Origin: Bradyrhizobium guangxiense
GTDB taxonomy: Bacteria > Pseudomonadota > Alphaproteobacteria > Rhizobiales > Xanthobacteraceae
Reading direction: 5' to 3'
Length of the DNA stretch: 64,000 nucleotides
Assembly: GCF_004114915.1 (NCBI RefSeq)
Contig: NZ_CP022219.1
Location: 4,122,501-4,186,500, forward strand
Of the stretch, positions 8,247 to 16,813 are shown piece by piece (the first letter of the stretch is position 1; every line of letters starts with the position of its first letter). The notes beneath the pieces were generated by a model, which had not been told where the DNA came from, made no database searches, and worked only from the letters and a program-made list of their open reading frames with translations. The position numbers were made by a program, and so were the translations under genes.

Positions 8247-9804
8247 CCAGCGCCTCGCCCTCGCTGCGAAGCGCCTGCCGTGAGCCGTCGCGCGAATAGA
8301 ACATGTGGCCGCCGGGATAGACCACGAACTTCACCCGCTGCGTCACGAACGCCGGCAGCTGATCGAGCACCCGCTTCGTTCCGAAATAGGGCGTGGCAAG
8401 GTCGAACAGGCCATGCGCGACCAGCACGTTCAGCTTGGCATCCGTGGCGAGGATCTGGCGCAGATCGGACACCGATTGCGGCGGATTGATGCCGCGGCCG
8501 AAATCCCAGTGACCTTCCACGGCGCCGTTCAGCACTTCGTAGGAGCCGTCGGGCCGCCAGTTGAGCTTGCGCGCGAGCAGGTCGACCGCGGCGCTCGTCA
8601 GCGGCGCCTGGAGCGCATCGCCTGAGGGATCGCCGAACCGCGAGCTGCTCGAATCCGGATAGGGATCGAAGCCGCGCACAGAGCCGTCGTAACGTCCTGT
8701 CACCTTACCATTCTTGCGGTCGAATTCGCGGCGGAATTCACCGACGTCGAAGCGTCCGGCAAGGCGGCGGCTCGCCGCCTGGTCGATGCCGGTAAGCTCG
8801 GCGACCTTGTCGGCTAGACGATTGGTTGCCTCCTTGTCCGCCTCGCCCTTGATGAGGTCGGCCAGGAATTCGCCCCGCGCGTAAGCTTCAACATCGGCGA
8901 GATCGGCGCGCTTGACCGCCCCCTTGGCTTCGCGCGCCACCGCGACATAGCTCGGCAAGGTCGCGACATATTGCAGGAGGCTGGTGCCGGTGAACTCGCG
9001 GAAATCGAGCAGCGGCGAGACCAGGATCAAGCCCCTGACGCCGACGCCGTGCTGGAGTTGCAACTGGCGCACCACCTTCGGTCCGCGAATGCCGCCATAG
9101 CTCTCGCCCGCGACGTATTTCGGCGAGGTCAGCCGGTCGTGTTTCTCGAGCCACCGGCGGATCACGAGCGCGATCGCATTGACGTCGCCATCGACGGAGT
9201 AGAACGATTTGCGTGCGTCCTCGCCGCTCGCGACGAAGCGGCTGTAGCCTGTGCTGACGGGATCGATGAAGACGAGGTCGGTGAAATCGAGCCAGGTCTC
9301 CGCGTTCGGCTTCACCTCGGGCGAGGCCGACGGCGACAATGCCTCGCCATCGAGCGGCAGCCGCCACGGACCGGCGGCGCCGAACTGGAGCCAGGCCGAG
9401 GACGCGCCGGGCCCGCCATTGAACAGGAAGGTGACCGGGCGCGTGGCGCGATCAGCGCCGTCGAGCTGGTAAGAGGTGTAAGCGATGTCGGCCAGCGGCT
9501 CGCCCTTGCCGTCGAACACGCGGATCGAGCCGGCGGTGGCCGTGAAGTTGAGCGTCCGGCCGGGCAGATCGAGCGTCTGCTGGGTGGTTGAATCCGGCGG
9601 GAGGCGGTGCGGCTCGGCGGCCGACGGCGACGCCTGCGCCGCACCTTGCGCGTTGCCGGCATGCCCACCTTTCTGTCCCGCTGGCGACGCCGCCTCGGAG
9701 CGCGGCTGCGGCTGATCCTCCGCGCGCGCAACGCTCGCGAGCGCGAGCGCAGACACGGCCAGCACGAGCCCGGTTCGTCGCAGCGTCGGCAAGATCGCGA
9801 GCAT
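8236..9804 (-). CDS. Peptidase S10 (serine carboxypeptidase-like)
   Basis: A 522-residue secreted alpha/beta-hydrolase. Seen: a signal peptide (MLAILPTLRRTGLVLAVSALALASVARA), a Gln/Ala/Gly-rich linker, an oxyanion motif in FNGGPGASSAW, the nucleophile in VAGESYGGIRG, the acid in HGLFDLATPYFG and the histidine in YPGGHMFYSR. The complete triad and order match bacterial S10 carboxypeptidases, which remove C-terminal residues from peptides in the periplasm. ATG at 9804. The neighbour is the convergent serine hydrolase; no operon partner is evident. Confidence 0.92.
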   Translation of the reverse strand: MLAILPTLRRTGLVLAVSALALASVARAEDQPQPRSEAASPAGQKGGHAGNAQGAAQASPSAAEPHRLPPDSTTQQTLDLPGRTLNFTATAGSIRVFDGKGEPLADIAYTSYQLDGADRATRPVTFLFNGGPGASSAWLQFGAAGPWRLPLDGEALSPSASPEVKPNAETWLDFTDLVFIDPVSTGYSRFVASGEDARKSFYSVDGDVNAIALVIRRWLEKHDRLTSPKYVAGESYGGIRGPKVVRQLQLQHGVGVRGLILVSPLLDFREFTGTSLLQYVATLPSYVAVAREAKGAVKRADLADVEAYARGEFLADLIKGEADKEATNRLADKVAELTGIDQAASRRLAGRFDVGEFRREFDRKNGKVTGRYDGSVRGFDPYPDSSSSRFGDPSGDALQAPLTSAAVDLLARKLNWRPDGSYEVLNGAVEGHWDFGRGINPPQSVSDLRQILATDAKLNVLVAHGLFDLATPYFGTKRVLDQLPAFVTQRVKFVVYPGGHMFYSRDGSRQALRSEGEALVRE

Positions 9805-10050
9805 GGTCGTTCTCCCTGCCCGGCTCTATTAGCCGATGCGCACCCAAGCTAGCGAGGAATTGCGACGGTTTGGGGGATCACGATGGCGCGCGAAGGAGCC
9901 CGAGCTGGCCCAAACCGACCCGTTTTGTTCTCTGGATCGACAATGGCCCGTTTCCCTTGAGAGGCGGTCATCCTCGACAATGGACCCCCAGGTCGGATAG
10001 ACGAGCCCGGCGGAAAACTCACTCGAGCCAGCGGGCCTGCCCGAAAAGCC

Positions 10051-10830
10051 ATGACCAAGCCCTCGCGATACGACCGGATCGCCTTCGTCGCCAGCCCGAG
10101 CAGCGAGGCGCAGGCCGCCTTCGGCCAGCTCACCAGGGACTACGGCAATTGCGACCCGAAGGACGCCGACATCGTGGTTGCGCTCGGCGGCGACGGCTTG
10201 ATGTTGCAGACGCTGCACCAGAACATGCACACGGGTAAGCCGATCTACGGCATGCATCGCGGCACCGTCGGCTTCCTGATGAACGAATACTCGACGCACG
10301 ATCTGCGCGCGCGTCTCGAGGCGGCGCATGAATCCGAGATCAATCCGCTTCTGATGCGCGCCACCGACGTGAACGACCGCGTCCATCTGCATCACGCCAT
10401 CAACGAGGTCGCCCTGTTCCGGCAGACCTACCAGGCGGCGCGCCTGCGGATCATGATCGACGAGCGCGAGCGCATGGCCGAGCTGATTGCCGACGGCATC
10501 ATGGTGGCAACGCCGGCCGGCTCGACCGCCTACACCCTCTCGGCCCGGGGGCCGATCCTGCCGATCAACGCCGCGCTGCTGGCGCTGACCCCGATCAGCG
10601 CCTTCCGCCCGCGCCGCTGGCGCGGCGCGCTGCTGCCGAACACAGCCTATGTCGTGATCGAGGTGCTGGAGGGCGACAAGCGCCCCGTGGCGGCGGTGGC
10701 CGACCACGACGAGGTGCGCGACGTCCGCCGGGTCGAGGTCTTGTCCGACAAGACCATCTCGATGCGCATGCTGTTCGATCCCGGCCACAGCCTGGAAGAG
10801 CGCATCCTGCGCGAGCAGTTCGGCTACTAA
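10051..10830 (+). CDS. nadK: NAD kinase
   Basis: A 259-residue NAD kinase that phosphorylates NAD to NADP using ATP or polyphosphate. Seen: the catalytic GGDG loop ([13 protein letters not shown], about residues 46-58), the conserved segment [10 protein letters not shown], and the C-terminal substrate motif [18 protein letters not shown]. The length is normal for the short alphaproteobacterial form. The ATG at 10051 starts [12 protein letters not shown]. It is followed after about 100 bases by the response-regulator gene on the same strand. Confidence 0.95.
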   Translation: MTKPSRYDRIAFVASPSSEAQAAFGQLTRDYGNCDPKDADIVVALGGDGLMLQTLHQNMHTGKPIYGMHRGTVGFLMNEYSTHDLRARLEAAHESEINPLLMRATDVNDRVHLHHAINEVALFRQTYQAARLRIMIDERERMAELIADGIMVATPAGSTAYTLSARGPILPINAALLALTPISAFRPRRWRGALLPNTAYVVIEVLEGDKRPVAAVADHDEVRDVRRVEVLSDKTISMRMLFDPGHSLEERILREQFGY

Positions 10831-10929
10831 AGCCACCGCCCCGCCCGCCGCCGGCGCCTCGCTCGCAACCCTTCATTAACTCCCGCCACGATATGGTTAA
10901 CGAAGGTTGACCGCTATGGCCCGGGCGTC

Positions 10930-11475
10930 ATGTTCCGTATCGACTTCAACAAGCTGCGCTTTCTCGTCTGCGACGACAATCCGCACATGCGCCGCATCCT
11001 GCGGACGCTGCTGCATTCCTTTGGGGCGCGCGAGGTCTATGAGGCCGAGGACGGCGCAACGGCGCTCGAGATGTACAGCCATTACGTGCCCGACATCGTC
11101 ATCACCGATTGGGCCATGCCGATCTTCGACGGGCTCGAGCTTGCGCAGATGATCCGGCAGCCGGAATCCAAGGGCAACCCCTACGCGCCGATCATCATGC
11201 TGACCGGGCATTCCGAGAAGCGCCGCGTCACGGTCGCGCGCGATGCCGGCGTCACCGAATTTTTGGCCAAGCCGATCTCGGCCAAGGGGCTCTATCAGCG
11301 CATCCTCAACGTGGTCGCCAATCCCCGTCCCTTCATCAAGACCAAGACCTATTTCGGGCCGGATCGGCGTCGCAACACCAATTCCGCCTATATGGGCCCC
11401 GAGCGCCGCGTCGGCGAAAAGCACGAGGTGTTGCAGCAGCCCTCGCTGCTCGACAAGGCCCGCTCCACCATCTAG
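10930..11475 (+). CDS. Response regulator, receiver domain with GPxRR tail
   Basis: A 181-residue CheY-like receiver with no DNA-binding domain. Residues about 10-130 hold the acidic pocket (VCDDNPHMRR), the phospho-acceptor Asp in VITDWAMPIFDG, the switch Thr in MLTGHS and the Lys in FLAKPIS, all intact. The tail of about 50 residues carries two similar motifs, FGPDRRR and MGPERRV, which look like a docking or binding element. It lies 28 bases before an HPt gene on the same strand, so the pair probably belongs to a phosphorelay. No histidine kinase is nearby. Confidence 0.92.
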   Translation: MFRIDFNKLRFLVCDDNPHMRRILRTLLHSFGAREVYEAEDGATALEMYSHYVPDIVITDWAMPIFDGLELAQMIRQPESKGNPYAPIIMLTGHSEKRRVTVARDAGVTEFLAKPISAKGLYQRILNVVANPRPFIKTKTYFGPDRRRNTNSAYMGPERRVGEKHEVLQQPSLLDKARSTI

Positions 11476-11503
11476 CGCAACGTCTTCAGACGAGGCAGGC
11501 ATC

Positions 11504-12082
11504 ATGGCGAAGAAAAGCGCAAGGGACATCGAGGTCAAGGCCTTCGCCACGCATCAAATCATCACGCAGCCCAATCCGCTGCGCAAGGTGCTGCGCCGGG
11601 TCGAGGAGAAGGACCTGGACGATCCGGTAGGTCGCGCCGAGCAGGCGCTCGCGAGCCTTTCCGGCGAGTTCAAGCACTGGATGGCGATCGAGGTCGACAG
11701 GCTCTCCGCGGCCTGGACCGCCGTGCAGAAGGACGGCTTCACCAAGCAGCGGCGCGACGAGCTGTTCCACGCCGCCCACGACATCAAGGGCGACGCGGCG
11801 ACGTTCGGCTTTCCGTCTGCGGCCGGAATCGCCGAGAGCCTGTGCCGGGTGATCGAGCACGCGCCGGATCTTGCGAAGGTGCCGGCCGAGCTGTTCACGC
11901 ATCACATCAACGCCATCCTCGCCATCGTCCACGAGAACACCAAGCTCGACAGCATCAGCGTCTCCGCGGAGCTCAGCCGCCGCCTGCGCAAGATCGCGGA
12001 CGACTATCTCACCGACGTCAACCGCGACCGCCCCGAGCATCTCGAGGTGATCCTGGCGCCGAGCATCGCGCCGTCGGAGTAA
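11504..12082 (+). CDS. HPt domain phosphotransfer protein
   Basis: A 192-residue protein. A helical bundle covers about residues 55-160, with the histidine phosphotransfer signature HDIKGDAATFGF; the first His is the likely phospho-acceptor. About 40 N-terminal residues (MAKKSARDIEVKAFATHQII) precede it. It would shuttle phosphate between a hybrid kinase and a receiver, most simply the receiver gene 28 bases upstream. The ATG at 11504 is preceded by GAGGCAGG. The kinase is not in this window. Confidence 0.88.
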   Translation: MAKKSARDIEVKAFATHQIITQPNPLRKVLRRVEEKDLDDPVGRAEQALASLSGEFKHWMAIEVDRLSAAWTAVQKDGFTKQRRDELFHAAHDIKGDAATFGFPSAAGIAESLCRVIEHAPDLAKVPAELFTHHINAILAIVHENTKLDSISVSAELSRRLRKIADDYLTDVNRDRPEHLEVILAPSIAPSE

Positions 12083-12116
12083 GGCGCCTCTCTTCTCGTC
12101 ATTGCGAGCGCAGATA

Positions 12117-12203
12117 TCACAGGGTGGGCAGCGAAGCGTGCCCACCATCTGTCGCTATCATTGATGGATTGCGCACACGGCGCTCTTGCGCCTTTGCCCG
12201 CCC
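12117..12203. repeat. Intergenic palindromic repeat (GTGGGCA/TGCCCAC family)
   Basis: Non-coding segment between convergent genes with GGTGGGCA...TGCCCACC and a distal GCCCGCCCTACGG end. Related wording recurs at 35223-35312 (CGTAGGGTGGGCA and TACCCTACG). This is a dispersed repeat family I know from Bradyrhizobium genomes; the exact boundaries are approximate. Confidence 0.55.
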
Positions 12204-12215
12204 TACGGCATCTCG

Positions 12216-13391
12216 TTATGCCGCGATCAGGTCGTCATACACCGGTTCGATCGCATCGTCCGCGACCAGCTCGTCGCAGAACAGCCGCGCCTCCTCGCGC
12301 GCGGACTCGGTGGCGAAGCGGCGCAGCAGGACCATCAGCGGCTCGGTGACGCCACGGTCGGTCTCGCAATGGGTGAGCACGCGCTCGACCATGCGCCGGC
12401 GCAGCCGGACCGCACCGTCGTCGCTGCCGACGAAGCCCTGCTCGTGGCAAGCCTCGAGCGCGACCTGGAAGGCCGCAAACGTCGCCTCGGGCAGCCCGGC
12501 GCGGCGGAGCAGCGCGTGCAGGCTGTTGCCGCCGCGGTCATGCAGCAGCGCAGTGACGCGCGCCAGCGGCAGATCGGCAAGCTCGGCCAGCGCGGCGTCG
12601 AACAGGTCGAGATTGCCCGACAGCAGCGCGCGCAGGATCAGGCCGGCGGTCAGCTGGCCCGTGACGCGCAAATGATGTACCAGGCCCTGCATGTCCTCGC
12701 CGCGCGAGCGCGCCGCGATGTTGATGGTGGAGCGATCGCGAGCCTCGATCGCGATGCGATCGGCACGATCGGCGCTGAGCCAGTTCCGCGCCACGACGAA
12801 TTGCGCCAGCGTCTCGGAGAGTTTTGCCACCAGCGCGGCACGGGTCGCTGACGGCAGATCATCCAGCACCAGCATCGCCTCGCGGATCGCGGCGAGATGG
12901 CCGTGACGCTCGACGATGCGATTCCAGGAGAACGGCGCCAGCTCGGCATGGGGATTTTCGATCAGCTCCAGCGCGGCGGCCGCACAGCCGACTTCGGCGA
13001 TGGCGGCGCCGACCGACACCGGCAGCGCGATGCGGCGAGCGACCGCGCATTGCACGTCGTCGTTGCCGGTTGCAACGATGTCGACGAGATCGGCGTCGAT
13101 CAAGAGCGGGGAATGTTCGAGCACGGGCAGCGCGACGGTCGGCTGGTCCGCCGACAGCGCCCGCACGATCGACGCCGGCGCATCCGTGCTGCGCGCGAAC
13201 GCCTCGGCCATCCCCTGCCGCACCAGCGGCGAGGGATCGTCGAGCAACATCAGAAGCGCGCCCTCGGCGGCGATGCGGTCGTCAGTCGAAAGATCCGAGA
13301 TCAGCCAGGCCCGGGCCAACGCCCGTGTCGCCTCGGCCCGCTCGCCGGCGGGGGCGGTCCTGATCCAATTAATGAACTGCCGAACGATCAT
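12216..13391 (-). CDS. DUF2336 domain-containing protein
   Basis: A 391-residue, mostly helical cytoplasmic protein matching the DUF2336 family of alphaproteobacteria. It has an N-terminal HEAT-like region (residues about 30-140: DDRIAAEGALLMLLDDPSPLVRQGMAEAF), then the family core with IALPVSVGAAIAEVG, APFSWNRIV and ATFAAFQVALEAC. The biochemical function is unknown. Related proteins occur near receiver and HPt genes, as here, but the link is suggestive only. ATG at 13391. A near-match to a CtrA box (TTAA-N7-TTCA) lies at 13465-13479 upstream. Confidence 0.85.
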   Translation of the reverse strand: MIVRQFINWIRTAPAGERAEATRALARAWLISDLSTDDRIAAEGALLMLLDDPSPLVRQGMAEAFARSTDAPASIVRALSADQPTVALPVLEHSPLLIDADLVDIVATGNDDVQCAVARRIALPVSVGAAIAEVGCAAAALELIENPHAELAPFSWNRIVERHGHLAAIREAMLVLDDLPSATRAALVAKLSETLAQFVVARNWLSADRADRIAIEARDRSTINIAARSRGEDMQGLVHHLRVTGQLTAGLILRALLSGNLDLFDAALAELADLPLARVTALLHDRGGNSLHALLRRAGLPEATFAAFQVALEACHEQGFVGSDDGAVRLRRRMVERVLTHCETDRGVTEPLMVLLRRFATESAREEARLFCDELVADDAIEPVYDDLIAA

Positions 13392-13595
13392 GCTGCTTCC
13401 GGCTTACACAACAAACGAAAATGGCGACGGCTCGTCACCCGCAACACAAAATAAACCACGACGCTTAACAAAGCGTTCACCATAACTGGCTGGTTTTATT
13501 GATGATTTGTTAAGGGAACAAAGCCCCTTGAAGCCGTACCCGGACGCCGCGCAGCACCTCTTCGGCGATGCGCTGCTGAGCCCGGACACGAGTCT

Positions 13596-14615
13596 CTAGC
13601 TCGAGAACGAGCCGCTGCGATCGCTGAAGAGATCGAGTGGCTGCGGCGGCCGCACGTCCGGCGTCACCGAGGCGACCGAGGTGAGCGAGGCGTTGTTGCC
13701 CCACAATTTCTGCACCGTGGTCGAGACCGGCTGCGTGGTGTCGCCGGGTTGATAGATCGAACGGAATGCCGGCGCGACCGGCGTATTGTCTGCGACCGTG
13801 GTCGATGATGTCGCGCCGACCGGCGTCACGGCATTGGTATTGGGAAAAGTCTGAAGATAAGCCGCGTTGTCGACCAGCGGCGCCGTCGGCTGCACGGCAT
13901 TGGCGCTTGCGACTTGCGTCGTGGACGGCGTGCCGCCATACATCGCCATCGCGCTGCGGGTCAGTTTCGAATTGGCCGCGCTGGCATAGCGCGCGTCCAG
14001 CACCGAATAGACTTCGGAGACGCTGCGGGCGCGGCCGTCCTTGGCGTAGAAGATCGGGCGATTGGCGGCCGCCGCGTTGGGGAACAGCCGCGCCCCGACC
14101 GCTTGCGGATTGTCCTCGGCATTGGCGATCAGTTTCGCGGCGCCACCGACGCCCATGAAATGCGCCATGTAGAGCTCGCTGTCGCTCGGTCTGCGCCCGA
14201 GCAGGCCGGTGAGCTTGAAGCTGTTCGACTGGGTCAGCGCTGCCGCCATGTTGGAGGCGGCCTGCGGATCGTCGCGCAGCTTCATGATCGACCGCTTCAT
14301 CTCGGGATCATCGACGGTGTAGCTCCCCGACGACGTCCTGGTGATGGCCTCGGAATAGTTGCCATAGCCGAGCTGCGTGCCCGCCTCCTTCACCGTGCCG
14401 AGCCAGGTCTGGTCGATGAACTGGTAGAGCCCGTGCGCGGAGGACGTGGTGGCGCCGGCCGCCGGATCGAAATCCGATTCCATCTTGGCGGTGGTCAGCA
14501 TGTACTGGAAGCTGACGCCGCTGACGTTCGAGGCCTGCTTGATCGCACCGGCCACACGCGCGCGCGTCGGATCGAGACCGGCCGTCTGCGTGGCGCTGGA
14601 ATTGTCGACCGACAT
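13596..14615 (-). CDS. Lytic transglycosylase-like (SLT domain) protein
   Basis: A 339-residue protein. Residues about 22-110 resemble a goose-lysozyme/SLT fold, with the catalytic Glu in TTAKMESDFDP and the SAHGLYQFIDQTWL segment. The remaining C-terminal half is Ala/Thr/Asn/Pro-rich and probably disordered. No classical signal peptide is seen; MSVDNSSATQ suggests export by another route, as for flagellar muramidases. It would cut peptidoglycan, perhaps to let an appendage through. A perfect CtrA-type box lies about 78-92 bases upstream of the ATG (14693-14707). Confidence 0.85.
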   Translation of the reverse strand: MSVDNSSATQTAGLDPTRARVAGAIKQASNVSGVSFQYMLTTAKMESDFDPAAGATTSSAHGLYQFIDQTWLGTVKEAGTQLGYGNYSEAITRTSSGSYTVDDPEMKRSIMKLRDDPQAASNMAAALTQSNSFKLTGLLGRRPSDSELYMAHFMGVGGAAKLIANAEDNPQAVGARLFPNAAAANRPIFYAKDGRARSVSEVYSVLDARYASAANSKLTRSAMAMYGGTPSTTQVASANAVQPTAPLVDNAAYLQTFPNTNAVTPVGATSSTTVADNTPVAPAFRSIYQPGDTTQPVSTTVQKLWGNNASLTSVASVTPDVRPPQPLDLFSDRSGSFSS

Positions 14616-14692
14616 GATGAGTGCCCGCCCCGCGCGGCCTTGATCGGCGCCGGCAATTCGGCGCCCGTCGTCTCACCGTGGGACAGGTATGG

Positions 14693-14707
14693 TTAATGCG
14701 GGGTTAA
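14693..14707. promoter_or_regulatory. Perfect CtrA-type box (TTAA-N7-TTAA)
   Basis: TTAATGCGGGGTTAA lies between the lytic transglycosylase (start 14615, minus) and the end of hisI (14774, minus). It matches the consensus of the alphaproteobacterial cell-cycle regulator CtrA exactly. By position it could serve the transglycosylase gene. The match is seen; regulation is inferred. Confidence 0.5.
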
Positions 14708-14773
14708 TTGAGGGAGCAGCCCTTCTCCGGGAGATTCCGGGCTCGGGCTGGGCCCGTCCCGAAATGACGGAGG

Positions 14774-15196
14774 CTACTTCTTGTAGACGACGCTGGGATC
14801 AAACAGCCGCTCGGCATCGGCGAAGACCAGCGTGGCGCCGCCGCCCTCACCTTCGACCTTGCGATAGAAGCACGACCGCCGCCCGGTGTGGCAAGCGGCG
14901 CCAATCTGCTCGACACGGATCCAGACCGCGTCCTGGTCGCAATCGGTGCGCATCTCGATCACGCGCTGGGTTTGACCCGAGGTCTCACCTTTTCGCCACA
15001 AGGCATTGCGCGAGCGGCTGAAGTACCAGGCCTCGCCGGTCGCGATCGTCTTGCGCAGCGCCTCGTCGTTCATGTGCGCGACCATGAGCACGTCGCCGGT
15101 GGCGACGTCGGTCGCGACGCAGGTCACGAGGCCGCTCGCGTCGAACCGCGGTTGGAAGGAGAGGCCTTCCTCGATCTCATGGGAGTGAGCGGACAC
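14774..15196 (-). CDS. hisI: Phosphoribosyl-AMP cyclohydrolase
   Basis: A 140-residue HisI that opens the purine ring of phosphoribosyl-AMP in step 3 of histidine synthesis. Diagnostic motifs are [29 protein letters not shown], the metal-binding DCDQDAVW and the C-terminal [12 protein letters not shown]. It is the stand-alone form with no fused HisE part. The GTG at 15196 with CGAGG upstream is the start. It is separated from folE by a short palindromic repeat at 15198-15254. Confidence 0.96.
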   Translation of the reverse strand: MSAHSHEIEEGLSFQPRFDASGLVTCVATDVATGDVLMVAHMNDEALRKTIATGEAWYFSRSRNALWRKGETSGQTQRVIEMRTDCDQDAVWIRVEQIGAACHTGRRSCFYRKVEGEGGGATLVFADAERLFDPSVVYKK

Positions 15197-15197
15197 G

Positions 15198-15266
15198 ATG
15201 ACCTCGCCAAAGCATGACCCGGAAAAGTGCGCAGCGGTTTTCCGACGAGGTCATGCTCAAACAATG
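15198..15266. repeat. Short palindromic repeat between hisI and folE
   Basis: Nested inverted repeats: ATGACCTCG at 15198-15206 pairs with CGAGGTCAT at 15246-15254, and CGGAAAA (15220-15226) pairs with TTTTCCG (15238-15244). The core wording AAAGCATGA...AGCGGTTTTCCG recurs at 38529-38590. It is a dispersed repeat known in Bradyrhizobium and relatives. It overlaps the hisI upstream region, so it could affect hisI expression. Confidence 0.65.
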
Positions 15267-15279
15267 AACCGTCGCGAGG

Positions 15280-15957
15280 TCAGCGCGTGCCTCGCACCAG
15301 GGACAGGAAACGGGCCTGCTCCGCCGGATTGTCGCGGAACATGCCGGTGAAGCGGCTGGGGAAGGTGGAGGCGCCATGCTTGGCGACGCCGCGCACCGAC
15401 ATGCAGGTATGCTCGGCCTCGATCAGCACGGCAACGCCGCGGGGCTTCAGGACCTCGTCGATGGCCGCCGCGATCTGCGCCGTCAGATGCTCCTGGGTCT
15501 GGAGCCGGCGGGCGGAGATATCGGTGAGGCGGGCAAGCTTGGAGAGGCCGACGACGCGTTCCACCGGCGTATAGGCGATGTGCGCCTTGCCGTAGAACGG
15601 CATCATGTGATGCTCGCACTGCGAGGTGAACTCGATGTCGCGCACCAGCACGAAATCGTCGTAGCCGGCGGTCTCGCCGAAAGTGCGGTCGAGCACTTCG
15701 GCCGGGCACTGGTGGTAGCCCTGATAGAGCTCGTCGAACGCCTCGACGACGCGGCGCGGCGTGTCGAGCAAGCCCTCGCGCTCGGTGTTCTCGCCGATAT
15801 AGGCGAGCAGCGTCTTCACCGCCGCCTCGGCCTCGGCGCGTGCCGGGCGCGGCTGGTCGGCGCGGACGGCGGCCGCCAGGAACTCGGCGGGATCGAGCTC
15901 TGCCGGGCGGCTCTCGAGCTGCTTATTGGGGCGGATCGGCTTGATTGTCGCGTCCAT
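15280..15957 (-). CDS. folE: GTP cyclohydrolase I
   Basis: A 225-residue GTP cyclohydrolase I (GTP to dihydroneopterin triphosphate, first step of folate synthesis). Conserved pieces: [21 protein letters not shown], the zinc Cys/His in [29 protein letters not shown] and the second zinc Cys in [12 protein letters not shown]. About 40 N-terminal residues precede the core. The ATG at 15957 follows GGAGTCG; the frame stays open upstream but the extension is not protein-like. It is divergent from the scaffold gene at 16201. Confidence 0.96.
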   Translation of the reverse strand: MDATIKPIRPNKQLESRPAELDPAEFLAAAVRADQPRPARAEAEAAVKTLLAYIGENTEREGLLDTPRRVVEAFDELYQGYHQCPAEVLDRTFGETAGYDDFVLVRDIEFTSQCEHHMMPFYGKAHIAYTPVERVVGLSKLARLTDISARRLQTQEHLTAQIAAAIDEVLKPRGVAVLIEAEHTCMSVRGVAKHGASTFPSRFTGMFRDNPAEQARFLSLVRGTR

Positions 15958-16200
15958 ATCGACTCCGTTCGACGGCCTTAACGGCCGGAGTGTCACCGGC
16001 AGACGGGGCGGCCAAGCCGCCGGACGCCTGAACAGAACAATTTTGGCGCAAAAGGTCCGCAGTCTGTGCTGCCGGCCGCGCAGTTGGCAATTGCCGCCGG
16101 TGTGCTGCTGGACTGTTTTTCCGCCAGTTCCGCCCCTATATAGGACCCTGGACGCTGCCCGCCAAGGCCGATCGGGCGCGGAAGTGCTGGACTCCATCAC

Positions 16201-16656
16201 ATGCTGAACGACATCTACAACAAGCGGATCATCGAACTGGCCGGGAATATTCCGCGCCTCGGACGGCTGCCGGACCCCGATGCCTCCGCCACCGCCCACT
16301 CCAAACTGTGCGGCTCGACCGTCAAGGTCGACCTCAAGATGACCGGCGACCCCGTCACCGACTTCGCCCACGACGTGAAGGCGTGCGCGCTCGGACAAGC
16401 CTCTTCATCCATCATGGCAAGTCGAGTTGTCGGCTCGACTGCGAGCGAACTCCGCGAGTTACGCGAAACTGTTCGCAAGATGCTGAAGGAGAACGGTGCC
16501 CCTCCTGAAGGCAAATGGGAGGAGATCAAGTTCCTCGAGCCGGTTCGCGACTACAAGGCGCGCCATGCCTCGACGCTGCTGACCTTCGATGCCGTGGTCG
16601 ACGCTATCGGCCAGATCGAGGCCAAGGCCAAGCAGCCGGCCGCAGCCCAAGGCTGA
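16201..16656 (+). CDS. Iron-sulfur cluster scaffold protein, IscU/SufU-like
   Basis: A 151-residue NifU-N/IscU-fold protein. It shows two conserved cysteine sites ([11 protein letters not shown] and [13 protein letters not shown]); the third ligand region is divergent ([18 protein letters not shown] has no Cys). Two remaining Cys and this divergent C-terminus mark the alphaproteobacterial IscU-like variant often encoded beside folE and yidD rather than in an isc operon. It may hold or transfer Fe-S clusters, but the loss of the third Cys makes a full scaffold role uncertain. ATG at 16201, divergent from folE. Confidence 0.85.
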   Translation: MLNDIYNKRIIELAGNIPRLGRLPDPDASATAHSKLCGSTVKVDLKMTGDPVTDFAHDVKACALGQASSSIMASRVVGSTASELRELRETVRKMLKENGAPPEGKWEEIKFLEPVRDYKARHASTLLTFDAVVDAIGQIEAKAKQPAAAQG

Positions 16657-16664
16657 CTCTCCCC

Positions 16665-16798
16665 GTCATTCCGGGGCGATGGGCCGCATCGAACCCGGAA
16701 TCCAGAGAGTGCCCGTCGAGATTCTCGGGTGCGTAATTGCGCACCCCAGGTGCGCACTTGCGCACCAAGGTTCGCGCTGACGCGCGCCCCGGAATGAC
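16665..16798. repeat. Palindromic dispersed repeat
   Basis: Terminal inverted repeats GTCATTCCGGGGCG (16665-16678) and CGCCCCGGAATGAC (16785-16798) flank a core with tandem GCGCACC units (GTGCGTAATTGCGCACC, GTGCGCACTTGCGCACC). It sits between convergent genes. This layout matches a repeat family common in Bradyrhizobium intergenic space. Confidence 0.75.
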
Positions 16799-16813
16799 AG
16801 CCAAGATCTAAGC

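Noticed and set aside
13465..13479. TTAA-N7-TTCA motif upstream of the DUF2336 gene
   Set aside because: One mismatch from the CtrA consensus; such near-matches are expected by chance in 64 kb, so it is noted only in the gene entry.
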